Origin: Rhodoblastus sphagnicola
GTDB taxonomy: Bacteria; Pseudomonadota; Alphaproteobacteria; Rhizobiales; Beijerinckiaceae
NCBI RefSeq assembly: GCF_002937075.1
Contig: NZ_NHSJ01000038.1
Coordinates: 83,963-147,962, forward strand
Length of the DNA: 64,000 nt
Direction: 5' to 3'
A program made the position numbers and the translations under genes. Every line of letters starts with the position of its first letter. Position 1 is the first letter of the stretch. Shown here in pieces: positions 1-8,901 of this stretch. Under the pieces are notes generated by a model. That model was not told the DNA's origin and searched no databases. It saw nothing but the letters and a program-made list of their open reading frames with translations.

Positions 1-518
1 ACGCAGCCCTGGCGGTCCAGCACCTCATAAGGCACGCCGAAGGAGTCCAAAACGGTCAGATCCTTGGCGATGCCGTCGATCTGCTTCTGGTTGCGGAACA
101 CTTCCAGCGTGCCGCGCTGGCGCTCGTCATAGGCGATGCCGGTCTCGACGCGCAGTTCTTTCAGCACGTCGCGGCTGTATTCGGCCACCCGCACCATGCG
201 CCCCTTGTTGACCACATAGGCCTTGGCGTTGCAATTGCCCAGCATTTGCGCCATCCAGCGCCACATGGCCGGATCGAGTTTTGGCCGGAACGCGAGCGGG
301 GCATGGGTGGCGAACATCCATTTCACCGCCTTCCACGGAATGCCCGGCGCCGCCCAGGGCGCGCTGTAGCCGGGCGAGATTTCGCCGGCGTTGGCGTAGC
401 TGGTTTCGCGCGCGGACTCCGCCTGGCGGTCGATCACTTCGACCTCGTGTCCGGCCTTGGCGAGATAATAGGCCGTGGTGGTTCCCACCACGCCGCTGCC
501 GAGAACAAGGATTTTCAT
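1..518 (-). CDS. dadA: D-amino acid dehydrogenase small subunit, N-terminal part (3' end outside window)
   Basis: Flavoprotein that oxidatively deaminates D-alanine and other D-amino acids to 2-oxo acids, passing electrons to the membrane quinone pool. The 172 visible residues begin [14 protein letters not shown], an FAD-binding GxGxxG (residues 7-12), followed by an acidic residue ending the second beta strand (VEVIDRQ) and the family-typical stretch [14 protein letters not shown]. The start ATG at 518 overlaps the alr stop as ATGA, so the two genes are translationally coupled in one operon, the usual arrangement for catabolic D-alanine use: racemise L-Ala, then oxidise D-Ala. The C-terminal substrate domain lies beyond the left edge, so completeness cannot be judged. 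Confidence 0.93.
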   Translation of the reverse strand, partial: MKILVLGSGVVGTTTAYYLAKAGHEVEVIDRQAESARETSYANAGEISPGYSAPWAAPGIPWKAVKWMFATHAPLAFRPKLDPAMWRWMAQMLGNCNAKAYVVNKGRMVRVAEYSRDVLKELRVETGIAYDERQRGTLEVFRNQKQIDGIAKDLTVLDSFGVPYEVLDRQGC

Positions 519-1693
519 GCGAGGCGTCCTTCGTTGGAAAAAGAGTGGCGGCGCTGAAAGCGCGCGCCGAGCGCTGTGAGGATTTCGTAGCCGATGGTCC
601 CGGCGGCCTGGGCGATCCGGTCGACGCTGTCGGCGTCGCCGCCGATCACATCGACGAAATCACCCTCGCGCAGGCGCCCCGGCGGCAGGCTGGAGGCGTC
701 AACGGTGATCATGTCCATCGAGACATTGCCGACGATGGGCAGCTTTTGCCCGGCGAACCCGGCATTGACGCGAGAATTGCCCAAGGCGCGGCAAAAGCCG
801 TCGGCATAGCCCAGCGACAGCGTGGCGATGCGGCTCGGCGCCGGCGTGACGTAGCGGCCGTTGTAGCCGACCGGGGTTTTCGCCGGCAGGTCGTCGACGC
901 GCAGCACGCGCGCCGACAGTTTGACCACCTGCGCCAGCGGATTTGGTTCATCGGCGCGCGGCGCGATGCCATAAAGCGCTGCGCCGGGGCGCAGCAGATC
1001 GAAATGATAGGCGCGCCCGAGGAAAACGCCGGAGGAATTGGCCAGCGAGGCGGGGATCTTGGGCAGGCGCTTGCGCAAATCCTCGAATTTTTCGCGCTGG
1101 CGCGCGTTGGAAGGATTGTCCTTCTCCTCGGCGGCGGCGAGATGGCTCAGCACGAGACGCAGATCAAGACCCGCGAGGTTTGAGGGATCGTTCGCCAGCG
1201 CGTAAAATTCATGTTCGGACAAGCCGAGCCGCGCCATGCCGGTGTCGAGATGCAGCGCGGCCGGCAGATTCTTGCCGCGCCGCGCCGCCCGCTCGCGCCA
1301 AATCTCGATTTGCGCGGGCGTGGACAGGACGGGGATCAGGCCATAGGCGCACATCGCGCCCTCCGCGCCGGGGACCACGCCATGCAGCACGAAGATCGAG
1401 GCGGTCGGGACGGCGGCGCGCAGGGCTATGCCCTCGTCGATATGGGCGACGAAGAATTTGTCGCAGCCGGCGCGGGCCAGCGCGGCGGCGACGGCCTCGG
1501 CGCCGAGGCCATAGGCGTCGGCCTTGACCACCGCCGCGCAATCGAGGCCGCCCGCCACTTCGATCAATTTTGCGCGGTTGGCGGCGATGGCGTCGAGGTC
1601 GATGTCGAGCACGGCGCCGATTCCGGCGCGCAAGGCGGCCGGTTGCGGCAAGTTCCGGGCGGCGTCGGGACGGATGGGGGCGATCTGGTTCAT
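515..1693 (-). CDS. alr: Alanine racemase, probably the catabolic (DadX-type) enzyme
   Basis: PLP enzyme interconverting L- and D-alanine. [10 protein letters not shown] carries the PLP lysine (about K57), LSLGYADG the catalytic tyrosine (about Y296), and VSMDMITVD is the conserved C-domain strand. The length of 392 aa is slightly above the usual 360 because of an N-terminal extension of about 25 residues. I start at the ATG at 1693, which has an AGGAAG ribosome site at good spacing; a GTG at 1723 and an ATG at 1720 in the same frame have none. Coupling to dadA suggests a catabolic role rather than cell-wall supply, though if it is the only racemase in the genome it would serve both. The gap upstream is AT-rich and holds a 7-bp inverted repeat. 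Confidence 0.95.
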   Translation of the reverse strand: MNQIAPIRPDAARNLPQPAALRAGIGAVLDIDLDAIAANRAKLIEVAGGLDCAAVVKADAYGLGAEAVAAALARAGCDKFFVAHIDEGIALRAAVPTASIFVLHGVVPGAEGAMCAYGLIPVLSTPAQIEIWRERAARRGKNLPAALHLDTGMARLGLSEHEFYALANDPSNLAGLDLRLVLSHLAAAEEKDNPSNARQREKFEDLRKRLPKIPASLANSSGVFLGRAYHFDLLRPGAALYGIAPRADEPNPLAQVVKLSARVLRVDDLPAKTPVGYNGRYVTPAPSRIATLSLGYADGFCRALGNSRVNAGFAGQKLPIVGNVSMDMITVDASSLPPGRLREGDFVDVIGGDADSVDRIAQAAGTIGYEILTALGARFQRRHSFSNEGRLA

Positions 1694-1868
1694 CGGGCTT
1701 CCTGCGGATGCGTCGCCCATCACATGGCAGGAAGCGTGCCGGAAATTTTTATCAATAAAAACAGATGGATAGGAAATTTGCGCGCCGCACGGGCGCCAAC
1801 AATCCGGGCCGCCTGCGGCAGCAATATGAAAAGATCGTTATTTTACAGAGCATTATGGAATGTATCGA

Positions 1869-1889
1869 TTTCGTTACATTGGAACGAAA
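1869..1889. promoter_or_regulatory. Inverted repeat upstream of alr-dadA
   Basis: TTTCGTT (1869-1875) and AACGAAA (1883-1889) form a perfect 7-bp inverted repeat with a 7-nt spacer. It lies in the 215-bp gap between the end of the MocR gene and the alr start and sits in unusually AT-rich sequence for this window. It could be an operator for the alr-dadA promoter or part of a weak terminator for the upstream MocR gene; there is no adjoining T-run on the minus strand, so an operator is slightly preferred. No regulator can be assigned. Confidence 0.35.
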
Positions 1890-1908
1890 CGATTACACCC
1901 AGTGGCGA

Positions 1909-3381
1909 TCAAATGGAACGGCGTAAAATTTCGGCCAACCGCGAAAAAGCCGGCCCGATCATCGCCTCCTTGACGCAGGCATAGCCCAGCAGCAGCCCGG
2001 CCGGCGCCTTTTCCGCGTCGGCGTAATAGCGGCTGAGCGGACGCGTCGCAATGCCCGCCTCCAAAGCCTGCGCGGAGATACGGCGATCGTCGGCGCCCTC
2101 GGGCAGGCGCAGGATCAGATGCAGGCCGGCGTTGTCGCCACTGGCTGTCAGCGCGCCGCCGAATTCCCGCTCGATGGCTTCGCGTAGAATTTGCCGGCGC
2201 AGCCCATAGAGACCGCGCATCCTTCTTATATGCGCGCTTAAAAAACCCTCGCGGATGAAATCGGCCAGCACGGCTTGGGTCAACTGCTGGCCCTCGCGGT
2301 AAAGCTCGGCGGAGCCGTCGGCCAGCGCCGCCGCCAGCGCGGGCGGGGCGACGAGATAGCCGATGCGCAGGCCCGGAAACAGGGTTTTGGAGAAACTGCC
2401 GACGTAGATCACGCGGCCGCCGCGATCGAGGCCTTGCAGGCAGGCGATGGGGCGGGTTCCGTAGCGGAACTCGCTGTCGTAATCGTCCTCGACGATGAAG
2501 GCGCCCCAGCGCCGCGCCCGCTCCAGCAGGGTTTGGCGGCGGGCGAGGCTCATCACCGCGCCGAGCGGATATTGATGCGAGGGCGTGACGATGATCATGC
2601 GCGGCGCCGGCAAAGCTTCGGCGCTGGCGCAGTTGAGGCCGTCGCCGTCCACCGCGACGGCGCGCAGGTCGAGGTCGAGCGATTGCAGGCCGCTGCGCAG
2701 GCCCCAATAGCAGGGGTCTTCCAGCCAGACGCACTCGCCGGGGTCGAGCAGCATGCGCGCGGCGAGATCGACCGACTGGTGGCTGCCGGTGGTGATAATG
2801 ACCTGCTCCGGCGCGCAATTCAGCGAGCGGGCGTCGCGCAGATGGCCGGCAATGGCCGCGCGCAGTTCGGGCAGGCCGCCGGGCGGGGCGTAGGTCATGC
2901 GCTCGGGCGCAGGCTTGCGCCAGTGACGGCTGAGCAGGCGGCTCCACGCCCGCGTGGGGAATTCGCTGACGTCGGGCACGCCGGGCATGAAGGCGCCCCA
3001 TTGATTCGGCGCGAAACCGGCGCCCGCGCGCAAAAGCTTTCCGCGCGTCGATAAAGCGGGGGCCGCCTCCGCCTCGACCTGCGCGGAAACCGCCGGCGCC
3101 TGGATGCGGTCGGCGGAGAGGTCGGCGACAAAGGTGCCGCTGCCGCCGCGTCCATGCAGGCAGCCCTCGGCGACCAGCGTTTCGTAGACCTCGGTGACGG
3201 TGTTGCGGGCTATGCCGAGTTCGCGCGCCAGCAGGCGCGACGACGGCATTTTTCCGCCCGCCGGCAGCCGCCCCTGCATCACCGCCTGCAACAGCAGGTC
3301 GCGCAATTGCCGGTACAGCGGCTGGTCGCTGGCGCGGTCGAGGCTTTGCTGCAACCAGTCCGATAAGGCGCCGCCTGTCAT
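1909..3381 (-). CDS. MocR/GabR-family transcriptional regulator (GntR HTH fused to aminotransferase-like domain)
   Basis: A 490-aa protein with an N-terminal winged helix of the GntR type (about residues 20-90, including LARELGIARNTVTEVYETL) joined to a fold-type I aminotransferase domain. VEDDYDSEFRYG and the PLP lysine in SFSKTLFPG (about K332) are intact, so the domain probably binds PLP and senses an amine or aldehyde as an external aldimine, as known for GabR of Bacillus. It is divergent from gabT, 134 bp apart, with repeated AGTGGC half-sites between, which argues that it controls gabT-gabD. The 3' end is 185 bp or more from alr in the same orientation. A PdxR-type role in PLP synthesis is the alternative but is less favoured by the neighbours. 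Confidence 0.9.
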   Translation of the reverse strand: MTGGALSDWLQQSLDRASDQPLYRQLRDLLLQAVMQGRLPAGGKMPSSRLLARELGIARNTVTEVYETLVAEGCLHGRGGSGTFVADLSADRIQAPAVSAQVEAEAAPALSTRGKLLRAGAGFAPNQWGAFMPGVPDVSEFPTRAWSRLLSRHWRKPAPERMTYAPPGGLPELRAAIAGHLRDARSLNCAPEQVIITTGSHQSVDLAARMLLDPGECVWLEDPCYWGLRSGLQSLDLDLRAVAVDGDGLNCASAEALPAPRMIIVTPSHQYPLGAVMSLARRQTLLERARRWGAFIVEDDYDSEFRYGTRPIACLQGLDRGGRVIYVGSFSKTLFPGLRIGYLVAPPALAAALADGSAELYREGQQLTQAVLADFIREGFLSAHIRRMRGLYGLRRQILREAIEREFGGALTASGDNAGLHLILRLPEGADDRRISAQALEAGIATRPLSRYYADAEKAPAGLLLGYACVKEAMIGPAFSRLAEILRRSI

Positions 3382-3406
3382 CTTCCGCCCCTTTCGCGGG
3401 CAGCAT

Positions 3407-3455
3407 AGTGGCGCCTAAATATTTCGACAAGTGGCTCTTATCGATGGAGCCACTT
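3407..3455. promoter_or_regulatory. Candidate MocR operator: direct and inverted AGTGGC half-sites
   Basis: The gap between the MocR gene and gabT holds AGTGGC at 3407, the same hexamer at 3430 (23 bp on), and its inverse at 3449-3454. The last two form AAGTGGCTC (3429-3437) and GAGCCACTT (3447-3455), a perfect 9-bp inverted repeat with a 9-nt spacer. MocR/GabR regulators are known to bind repeated half-sites in the gap they share with their target, so this is the obvious operator. The ATG inside this palindrome, in frame with gabT, is therefore unlikely to be used as a start. Confidence 0.6.
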
Positions 3456-3515
3456 TCCATTAGTTTCGACTCATGCCGCCTCGCGGCCCTTCTCCACACC
3501 TCACACGAGCCTGTT

Positions 3516-4817
3516 ATGCCCCAGACATCCGCCTTGCGCGCCGCCGCCCCCGCTGAAACCAACGCCGATTGGGAGGCGCGCCGCCTCGCCGCCACGCCGC
3601 GCGGCGTCTCCGTCCTGGGCGATTTTTATATCGATCGCGCCGAAAACGCCGAGCTGTTCGACATTGAAGGCAAGCGCTACATCGATTTCGCCGCCGGCAT
3701 CGCCGTGTTGAACGTCGGTCATCGCCATCCCCGCGTGGTCGCGGCGATCAAGGCGCAGGTCGATAAATTCCTGCACACCTGCTACCAGGTCGCGCCCTAC
3801 GGCTCCTATGTCTCGCTGGCCGAAAAGATTTCCGCGCGCGCGCCGGGCGCCCACGCCAAGAAGACGATTTTCCTGACCACTGGCGCCGAAGCCGTTGAAA
3901 ACGCGGTGAAGATCGCGCGCTCCGCCACCGGCCGCCCCGGCATCATCGCCTTCGGCGGCGCCTTCCACGGCCGCACATCGCTGACCATGGCGCTCACCGG
4001 CAAGGTCGCGCCCTACAAGATCGGCTTTGGCCCCTTCCCCGGCGACATTTATCACGCCGCCTATCCCGACGCCCTGCATGGCGTCACTGTCGCGGATGCG
4101 CTGGCCAGCTTGCGCAAACTGTTCAAGAGCGACATCGATCCCCAGCGCGTCGCCGCCATTCTGTTCGAGCCGGTTCAGGGCGAAGGCGGTTTTCTGCCCG
4201 CGCCGAAGGATTTCGTCGCCGGCTTGCGAAAAATCGCCGATGAATACGGCATTCTGCTGATCGCCGACGAAGTGCAGACCGGCTTCGCCCGCACCGGCAA
4301 ATTCTTCGCCATCGAGCATTTCGATGTCGCCGTCGATCTCATGACCTTCGCCAAGAGCCTCGCGGCGGGCATGCCGCTGTCGGGCGTGGTCGGCCGCGCG
4401 GAAATCATGGACGCGCCCGGCCCCGGCGGTCTCGGCGGCACCTATGCCGGCAATCCGCTCGCCGTCGCCGCCGCCCATGCGGTGATCGACATCATCGACG
4501 AGGAAAAGCTCGTGGCCCGCGCCGTCACGCTGGGCGAGCGCCTCACCGCCGCCTTGCGCCGCGCGGCGCATCAGGCCGTCGGCGAAATTCGCGCCCTCGG
4601 CTCGATGGTGGCGGTCGAGTTCCTCGATCCCAAGACCCACGAGCCGTCGCCCGAAATCACCAAAAAGGTGCAGGCGGCGGCGCTGAAGCGCGGCCTGATT
4701 TTGCTCACCTGCGGAACTTATGGCAATGTCATCCGCTTCCTCTATCCGCTGACCACGCCCGACGCCGTGTTCGACGAGGCGCTGGACATTCTGGCCGGCG
4801 CGCTGGCGCAGGCCTGA
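3516..4817 (+). CDS. gabT: 4-aminobutyrate aminotransferase
   Basis: Class III aminotransferase moving the amino group of GABA to 2-oxoglutarate, giving succinate semialdehyde and glutamate. Visible marks are GAEAVENAVKIAR (PLP phosphate site), AFHGRT, EPVQGEGG, the PLP aspartate in LLIADEVQTGFARTG and the lysine in TFAKSLAAGMPLSG (about K280). At 433 aa it matches GabT/PuuE length. The reading frame is open upstream to 3408, but that extension covers the putative operator, and the family-like sequence begins at MPQTSA (3516). The ribosome site is weak. The next gene is gabD, so the GABA shunt is complete here. 5-Aminovalerate is a plausible second substrate. Confidence 0.93.
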   Translation: MPQTSALRAAAPAETNADWEARRLAATPRGVSVLGDFYIDRAENAELFDIEGKRYIDFAAGIAVLNVGHRHPRVVAAIKAQVDKFLHTCYQVAPYGSYVSLAEKISARAPGAHAKKTIFLTTGAEAVENAVKIARSATGRPGIIAFGGAFHGRTSLTMALTGKVAPYKIGFGPFPGDIYHAAYPDALHGVTVADALASLRKLFKSDIDPQRVAAILFEPVQGEGGFLPAPKDFVAGLRKIADEYGILLIADEVQTGFARTGKFFAIEHFDVAVDLMTFAKSLAAGMPLSGVVGRAEIMDAPGPGGLGGTYAGNPLAVAAAHAVIDIIDEEKLVARAVTLGERLTAALRRAAHQAVGEIRALGSMVAVEFLDPKTHEPSPEITKKVQAAALKRGLILLTCGTYGNVIRFLYPLTTPDAVFDEALDILAGALAQA

Positions 4818-4841
4818 TCGCGACGGCTTGACGCCGTGACC

Positions 4842-4890
4842 GCCCTCGCCCTTCGAGACGCCTCCTTCGCAGGCTCCTCAGGGCGAGGGC
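4842..4890. repeat. Interspersed palindromic repeat, copy 1
   Basis: A 49-bp imperfect palindrome opening GCCCTCGCCCTTCGAGACG and closing CTCAGGGCGAGGGC. It is one of six copies in the window (see 4907, 6467, 6539, 39019, 39096), in pairs of opposite polarity. The type is widespread in Hyphomicrobiales genomes as a REP-like element. It lies just after gabT and could also act as a hairpin at the transcript end. Confidence 0.8.
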
Positions 4891-4906
4891 GACTTATTTA
4901 GTTAAC

Positions 4907-4953
4907 GCCCTCATGGTGAGGAGGCTCCGACAGGAGCCGTCTCGAACCATGGC
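4907..4953. repeat. Interspersed palindromic repeat, copy 2
   Basis: Opens GCCCTCATGGTGAGGAGGCT and continues through GAGCCGTCTCGAACCATGG. It is the inverted partner of copy 1, 16 bp away. The gabD frame is open through this repeat, giving a spurious N-terminal extension; the real gabD start is placed after it. Confidence 0.78.
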
Positions 4954-4981
4954 CATAGCAACCGGACTTGCCGAGCCAACC

Positions 4982-6451
4982 ATGAACCAGCCCATCACCC
5001 CTCCCCTCGCCTTGCGCGACCAGAGTCTCCTGCGCGAGAGCGCCTATGTCGCCGGCGCATGGACGCAAGGCGAGGCGCGTTTCGCGGTGAAAAATCCGGC
5101 GACCGGCGCGCTGATCGGCCACGTCCCGCTGCTTGGCGCCGCCGAGACGCGCCACGCCATTGAATCCGCCGCAGCCGCTTTCGCGGACTGGCGCAAGCGC
5201 AGCGGCCGCGAGCGCGGCGCGTTGCTGTTGCGCTGGCGCGACCTGATCCTGGAGAATACCGAAGACCTCGCCTGGATCATGACGACCGAACAGGGCAAGC
5301 CGCTGGCGGAAGCGCGCGGCGAAGTGGGCTATGCGGCCTCCTTCCTGGAGTGGTTCGCCGAAGAGGCCAAGCGCGTTTATGGCGAGACCGTCCCCTCCCC
5401 GCTTTCCGACCGCCGCCTGATCGTTTCGCGCGAACCCATCGGCGTTTGCGCCGCCATCACGCCGTGGAATTTTCCGCTCGCCATGATCACGCGCAAGGCC
5501 GGACCGGCTTTGGCCGTGGGCTGTCCGATGATCGTCAAGCCGGCGGAGGCCACGCCGTTTTCCGCGCTGGCGCTGGCCGTGCTGGCGGAGCGCGCGGGCA
5601 TTCCCGGCGGCGTGTTCCAGGTCGTCACCGGCGATCCCCGCGCCATTGGCGGCGAACTCACCTCCAATCCGACCGTGCGCAAACTCAGCTTTACCGGCTC
5701 GACCCAGACCGGCAAGCTGCTCTACGCCCAATGCGCGCCGACGGTGAAGAAGCTGTCGCTGGAGCTGGGCGGCAACGCGCCCTATATCGTGTTCGACGAC
5801 GCCGATCTCGACGCCGCCGTGACCGGCGCGATCGCGTCCAAATTCCGCAATTCCGGCCAGACCTGCGTCTGCGCCAACCGCTTTTATGTGCAGGACAAGA
5901 TTTACGACGCTTTCGCGGAAAAATTCGCGCAGGCCGTGAACAAGCTCGTCGTCGGCGAGGGTTTCGCGCCCGGCGTCACGCAGGGTCCGCTGATCAATGC
6001 GGCGGCGATCGCCAGGGTCACGGCGCATGTCGCGGACGCGGTCGAAAAGGGCGGGCGCATCCTGACCGGCGGCGCGCCGCATCCGGCCGGCGCCAATTTC
6101 TTCGCCCCGACCGTGATCGCCGACGCCAAGGCCGACATGCGCGTGGCCAAGGAGGAAATCTTTGGCCCGGTGGCGCCTGTGTTCCGCTTCTCCGACGAGG
6201 CCGAGGTGATCCGCCTCGCCAATGACACGGAATATGGCCTCGCCGCCTATTTCTTCGCCCGCGATCTCGCCCGCGTCTGGCGCGTGGCGGAAGCGCTGGA
6301 ATACGGCATGGTCGCGATCAACACCGGCGCCTTTTCCAACGAGGTCGCGCCGTTCGGCGGCGTCAAGCAGTCGGGTTTTGGCCGCGAGGGCTCGCGGCTC
6401 GGCGTGGACGAATATCTGGTGGTGAAAATGCTGGCGATGGCGGGGCTGTGA
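4982..6451 (+). CDS. gabD: Succinate-semialdehyde dehydrogenase (NADP+)
   Basis: Oxidises succinate semialdehyde made by GabT to succinate, feeding the TCA cycle. A 489-aa aldehyde dehydrogenase with the ITPWNFPLAM cofactor strand, FTGSTQTGKLL, the general-base glutamate in LSLELGGNAP and the nucleophilic cysteine in NSGQTCVCANRF; the second Cys two residues on is typical of GabD. The C-terminal FGGVKQSGFGREGS is present. The frame stays open to 4913 only because it crosses a palindromic repeat; MNQPITPP at 4982 fits the family length, though the ribosome site is poor. Same strand as gabT with 164 bp between, filled by two repeat copies, so cotranscription is uncertain. Confidence 0.93.
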   Translation: MNQPITPPLALRDQSLLRESAYVAGAWTQGEARFAVKNPATGALIGHVPLLGAAETRHAIESAAAAFADWRKRSGRERGALLLRWRDLILENTEDLAWIMTTEQGKPLAEARGEVGYAASFLEWFAEEAKRVYGETVPSPLSDRRLIVSREPIGVCAAITPWNFPLAMITRKAGPALAVGCPMIVKPAEATPFSALALAVLAERAGIPGGVFQVVTGDPRAIGGELTSNPTVRKLSFTGSTQTGKLLYAQCAPTVKKLSLELGGNAPYIVFDDADLDAAVTGAIASKFRNSGQTCVCANRFYVQDKIYDAFAEKFAQAVNKLVVGEGFAPGVTQGPLINAAAIARVTAHVADAVEKGGRILTGGAPHPAGANFFAPTVIADAKADMRVAKEEIFGPVAPVFRFSDEAEVIRLANDTEYGLAAYFFARDLARVWRVAEALEYGMVAINTGAFSNEVAPFGGVKQSGFGREGSRLGVDEYLVVKMLAMAGL

Positions 6452-6466
6452 CAGTCCCGTTTCGAT

Positions 6467-6508
6467 AGCCATGGTTCGACACGGCCCCTCGCGGGGCCGT
6501 CTCGCCAT
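6467..6508. repeat. Interspersed palindromic repeat, copy 3 (diverged)
   Basis: A shorter, more diverged member beginning at GCCATGGTTCGACACGG and containing GGCCCCTCGCGGGGCC, then GTCTCGCCATGAG. The outer arms match CCATGGTTCGA/CTCGCCATG of copy 2. It follows gabD directly and may fold as a transcript-end hairpin. Confidence 0.65.
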
Positions 6509-6538
6509 GAGTGATTTCCCTATATTAACAATTCAGTA

Positions 6539-6589
6539 GCCCTCATGCTGAGGAGGCTTCCGAAGGAAGCCGTCTCGAAGCACGAGGGC
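6539..6589. repeat. Interspersed palindromic repeat, copy 4
   Basis: A 51-bp copy, GCCCTCATGCTGAGGAGGCT at the left and GTCTCGAAGCACGAGGGC at the right, paired with copy 3. It ends 15 bp before the stop of the convergent amidotransferase gene, so it sits exactly between two convergent transcripts. Confidence 0.8.
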
Positions 6590-6603
6590 GGTCCACGAGA
6601 CGG

Positions 6604-7326
6604 TCAAGCCTCCCGGCCTGACCCATTTCTCAAAAAGGCCGCAAACCCCTTGGCGATCTCCGCGGAATCGGTTTGCGCGCCGGGGGCGTTGAGCGTGGCC
6701 AGCGCCGCGTCCGCCAGCGTCTCGGGCAGGCTGACGCCCCTGAGCGTGGTCATCAGCGCCCTTTCGTAATCGATGTTGAATTCCGGGTGGGCCTGAACGC
6801 TCACCGCCCAGTCATCATATTGCAGCGCCGCGAAGGGACAATCGACGCCGTGCGCCAGCACGCGCGCGCCATCCGGCGGCGCCACCACCTGGTCCTGATG
6901 GATGGCGTTGATGCGCAGCGTCGCGGCGCCGTCCAGCCAGTCCGGCGCCGAATCGAGCGTGTAGGCGTTGAGGCCGAGGCGCCAGCCGGTCGCGGCCTTT
7001 TCCACGCGCCCGCCGAAGGCTTTGGCGAGAATCTGGTGGCCGAAGCAGATGCCGATCACGCGGCGGCGCGCGATGCGGGCGCGGCGCAGGAAATCCTCCA
7101 GCGCCAGCATCCACTCCGTCTCGTCCAGCACGGAACAGCGCGACCCCGTAATGACATAGGCGTCGCAGGAGTCGAGTTCGGGCAAGGCCTCCTGTTGCAG
7201 CCAGTGACGGCTGAAGCTGAAGTCCGTTTCGCCGGCGAACAGGCGCGCGACCATATCCGCGTAATCGCCATGAACAGCGGCGAGTTGCGGCGCCGGGCGG
7301 CCGGTTTCGAGAATGCCGACGCGCAT
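6604..7326 (-). CDS. Class I glutamine amidotransferase (GMP-synthase-like domain); candidate gamma-glutamyl hydrolase of the polyamine pathway
   Basis: A 240-aa stand-alone GATase1 protein. The nucleophile elbow GICFGHQ (about C99) and the AHPEF histidine (about H187) complete the Cys-His-Glu triad, so it should release an amide- or gamma-linked group from glutamate. Its start overlaps the stop of the upstream glutamine-synthetase-like gene by one base (TGATG), so it is translationally coupled to a likely gamma-glutamylpolyamine synthetase. In the E. coli Puu pathway a different amidotransferase-fold hydrolase, PuuD, frees GABA from gamma-glutamyl-GABA; this gene occupies the same logical position. 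That function is inferred from context only. A generic amidotransferase role is the alternative. Confidence 0.75.
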   Translation of the reverse strand: MRVGILETGRPAPQLAAVHGDYADMVARLFAGETDFSFSRHWLQQEALPELDSCDAYVITGSRCSVLDETEWMLALEDFLRRARIARRRVIGICFGHQILAKAFGGRVEKAATGWRLGLNAYTLDSAPDWLDGAATLRINAIHQDQVVAPPDGARVLAHGVDCPFAALQYDDWAVSVQAHPEFNIDYERALMTTLRGVSLPETLADAALATLNAPGAQTDSAEIAKGFAAFLRNGSGREA

Positions 7327-8714
7327 CAGAGGAAGCCGAGATAGGTTTGATATTCGACGTCGGTGACGCGGCGGCGCAACTCCTCCATCTCCTGGCGCTT
7401 GACGGCGCCGAAGGCGCGCATCATCTGCTCGCCGAAATATTTGCGCAAAATCTTGCCCTGCTCGAAGGCCGCGACCGCCGTTTCAAACGTGGTCGGCAGC
7501 GGCGCGGCGGCGGCGTCATCGGCATAGCCGTTGCCGCTCACCGGCGCGGGCGGCTGCGCCTTGGTCTCGATGCCGTGCAGCGCGCCCGCCAGAATCGCCG
7601 CGAGCACGAGGTACGGGTTGGCGTCGGCGCCGGCGACGCGATGTTCGAAGCGGCGCGCTTTCGGGCCGCTGGCGGGAATGCGCAGGGCCGAGGTGCGATT
7701 CTCATAGGCCCAGGACGCCGTCACCGGCGCGTGCTGGCCCGGCAGCAGACGCCGGTAGGAATTCAGGTTGGGCGCGAGGGCCAGCATCGATTCGGGCAGG
7801 GTTTCGATCATGCCGGCGATGGCGTGGCGCAACAGATCGGTCCCGGCTTCGCCGCCGTCGTCGAACACGTTGCGGCCGTCCTTGTCGAGCAGGCTGCAAT
7901 GAACGTGCAGGCCGCTGCCCGCCGAATCGCCATAGGGCTTGGCCATGAACGTGCCGTGCAGGCCATGGGCGCGCGCCACCCCGCGCACGACGCGGCGCAG
8001 CATCACCGCGTGGTCGGCGGCGATCAGGGGGTCGGCGACGTGGAGCAGGTTGACCTCGAACTGGCCGCGTCCGTTTTCGACGCTGATCGCCTCGCTCGGC
8101 AGGTTTTGCGCCGCGCAGGCGTCCCGTATCGCGGACAAGACCGCGTCGAATTCGTCGAGTTCGTCGAGCGCATAGACGCGCGGCGCGTCGAGCGCATAGC
8201 CGGATTTCGGCGCCTTCGGCGGGCGCGGGACTCCGGTTTCGACGCTGTCGCCCGCCATCAGATAGAATTCCAGTTCGCTCGCCACCACCGGGGTCAGGCC
8301 GAGCGCGTGGAAGCGGCGCACGATGGAGGCCAGCGCCTGGCGCGGATCGCAGGCGAACGGCGAGCCGTCGAGATTCTGCATCATGGTCAGCATTTGCAGG
8401 CGCGGCCGCGCGCTCCACGGCACGGGAACGAGGCCCTCGCCGCAGGGCTTGCAGGCGCCGTCGCCATCGCCCGATTCCCAGACGAGGCCGTTGTCATGGG
8501 CGTCATGGCCCCATATGTCGAGGCAGAGCACCGAGCGCGGCATTTTCAGGCCGTCGGAAAAAATCTTGTCGAGCGCGTCGCGGGGGATGCGCTTGCCGCG
8601 CAGGATGCCGTTGAGGTCGCAGGCGAGCAGGTCGATTTCGGCGGCTTGCGGATGGAGGTCGAGAACCCGGCGGGCGCTTTCGAGCGTCAGACTGGGACGG
8701 ACGGATTGGGACAT
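7326..8714 (-). CDS. Glutamine synthetase family protein, probable gamma-glutamylpolyamine synthetase (paralog 1)
   Basis: ATP-dependent ligase of the GlnA fold, expected to join glutamate to a primary amine such as putrescine. LASELEFYL supplies metal-binding glutamates, GRGQFEVNL and GSGLHVHCSL are the conserved core, and NRTSALRIP plus EHRVAGADANPYL form the C-terminal active site. The 462 aa length and the IWGHDAHDNGL region are like PuuA/SpuI-type enzymes and unlike housekeeping GlnA; the adenylylation tyrosine loop of GlnA is not evident. The ATG at 8714 has an AGAGAGG ribosome site; the frame is open to 8813 without one. Divergent from the GntR gene, sharing a TCTGATCACA site. Paralog 2 is at 18869. 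Confidence 0.85.
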   Translation of the reverse strand: MSQSVRPSLTLESARRVLDLHPQAAEIDLLACDLNGILRGKRIPRDALDKIFSDGLKMPRSVLCLDIWGHDAHDNGLVWESGDGDGACKPCGEGLVPVPWSARPRLQMLTMMQNLDGSPFACDPRQALASIVRRFHALGLTPVVASELEFYLMAGDSVETGVPRPPKAPKSGYALDAPRVYALDELDEFDAVLSAIRDACAAQNLPSEAISVENGRGQFEVNLLHVADPLIAADHAVMLRRVVRGVARAHGLHGTFMAKPYGDSAGSGLHVHCSLLDKDGRNVFDDGGEAGTDLLRHAIAGMIETLPESMLALAPNLNSYRRLLPGQHAPVTASWAYENRTSALRIPASGPKARRFEHRVAGADANPYLVLAAILAGALHGIETKAQPPAPVSGNGYADDAAAAPLPTTFETAVAAFEQGKILRKYFGEQMMRAFGAVKRQEMEELRRRVTDVEYQTYLGFL

Positions 8715-8865
8715 TTTGACCTCTCTCGCAACTCGTCGGCGGCTTGCGCGCGGCTTGCCGCATACGGCCGTCATCGGCGATACGATGGGCCTGTCTCGCA
8801 AGGGGTGGGACATAGGGCATGAGTCCAGCGCAAAATCATGTTGCGTTGGTCGATAACAGGATTAT

Positions 8866-8875
8866 TCTGATCACA
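8866..8875. promoter_or_regulatory. TGTGATCAYA-type operator, site 1 (TCTGATCACA)
   Basis: Nine of ten bases match the palindrome TGTGATCACA that recurs at 9877, 9895, 18558 and 18755. It sits in the divergent gap between the gamma-glutamylpolyamine synthetase-like gene (start 8714) and the GntR/FCD regulator (start 8956), so it could serve both promoters, including autoregulation. Confidence 0.55.
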
Positions 8876-8901
8876 TTCTTGCGGCAGCGTCAACTTTTGA
8901 C

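Noticed and set aside
281..1183. Long plus-strand open frames opposite alr and dadA
   Set aside because: High GC content leaves antisense frames open; composition is Arg/Ala-rich with no motifs, while the minus strand encodes clear enzymes.
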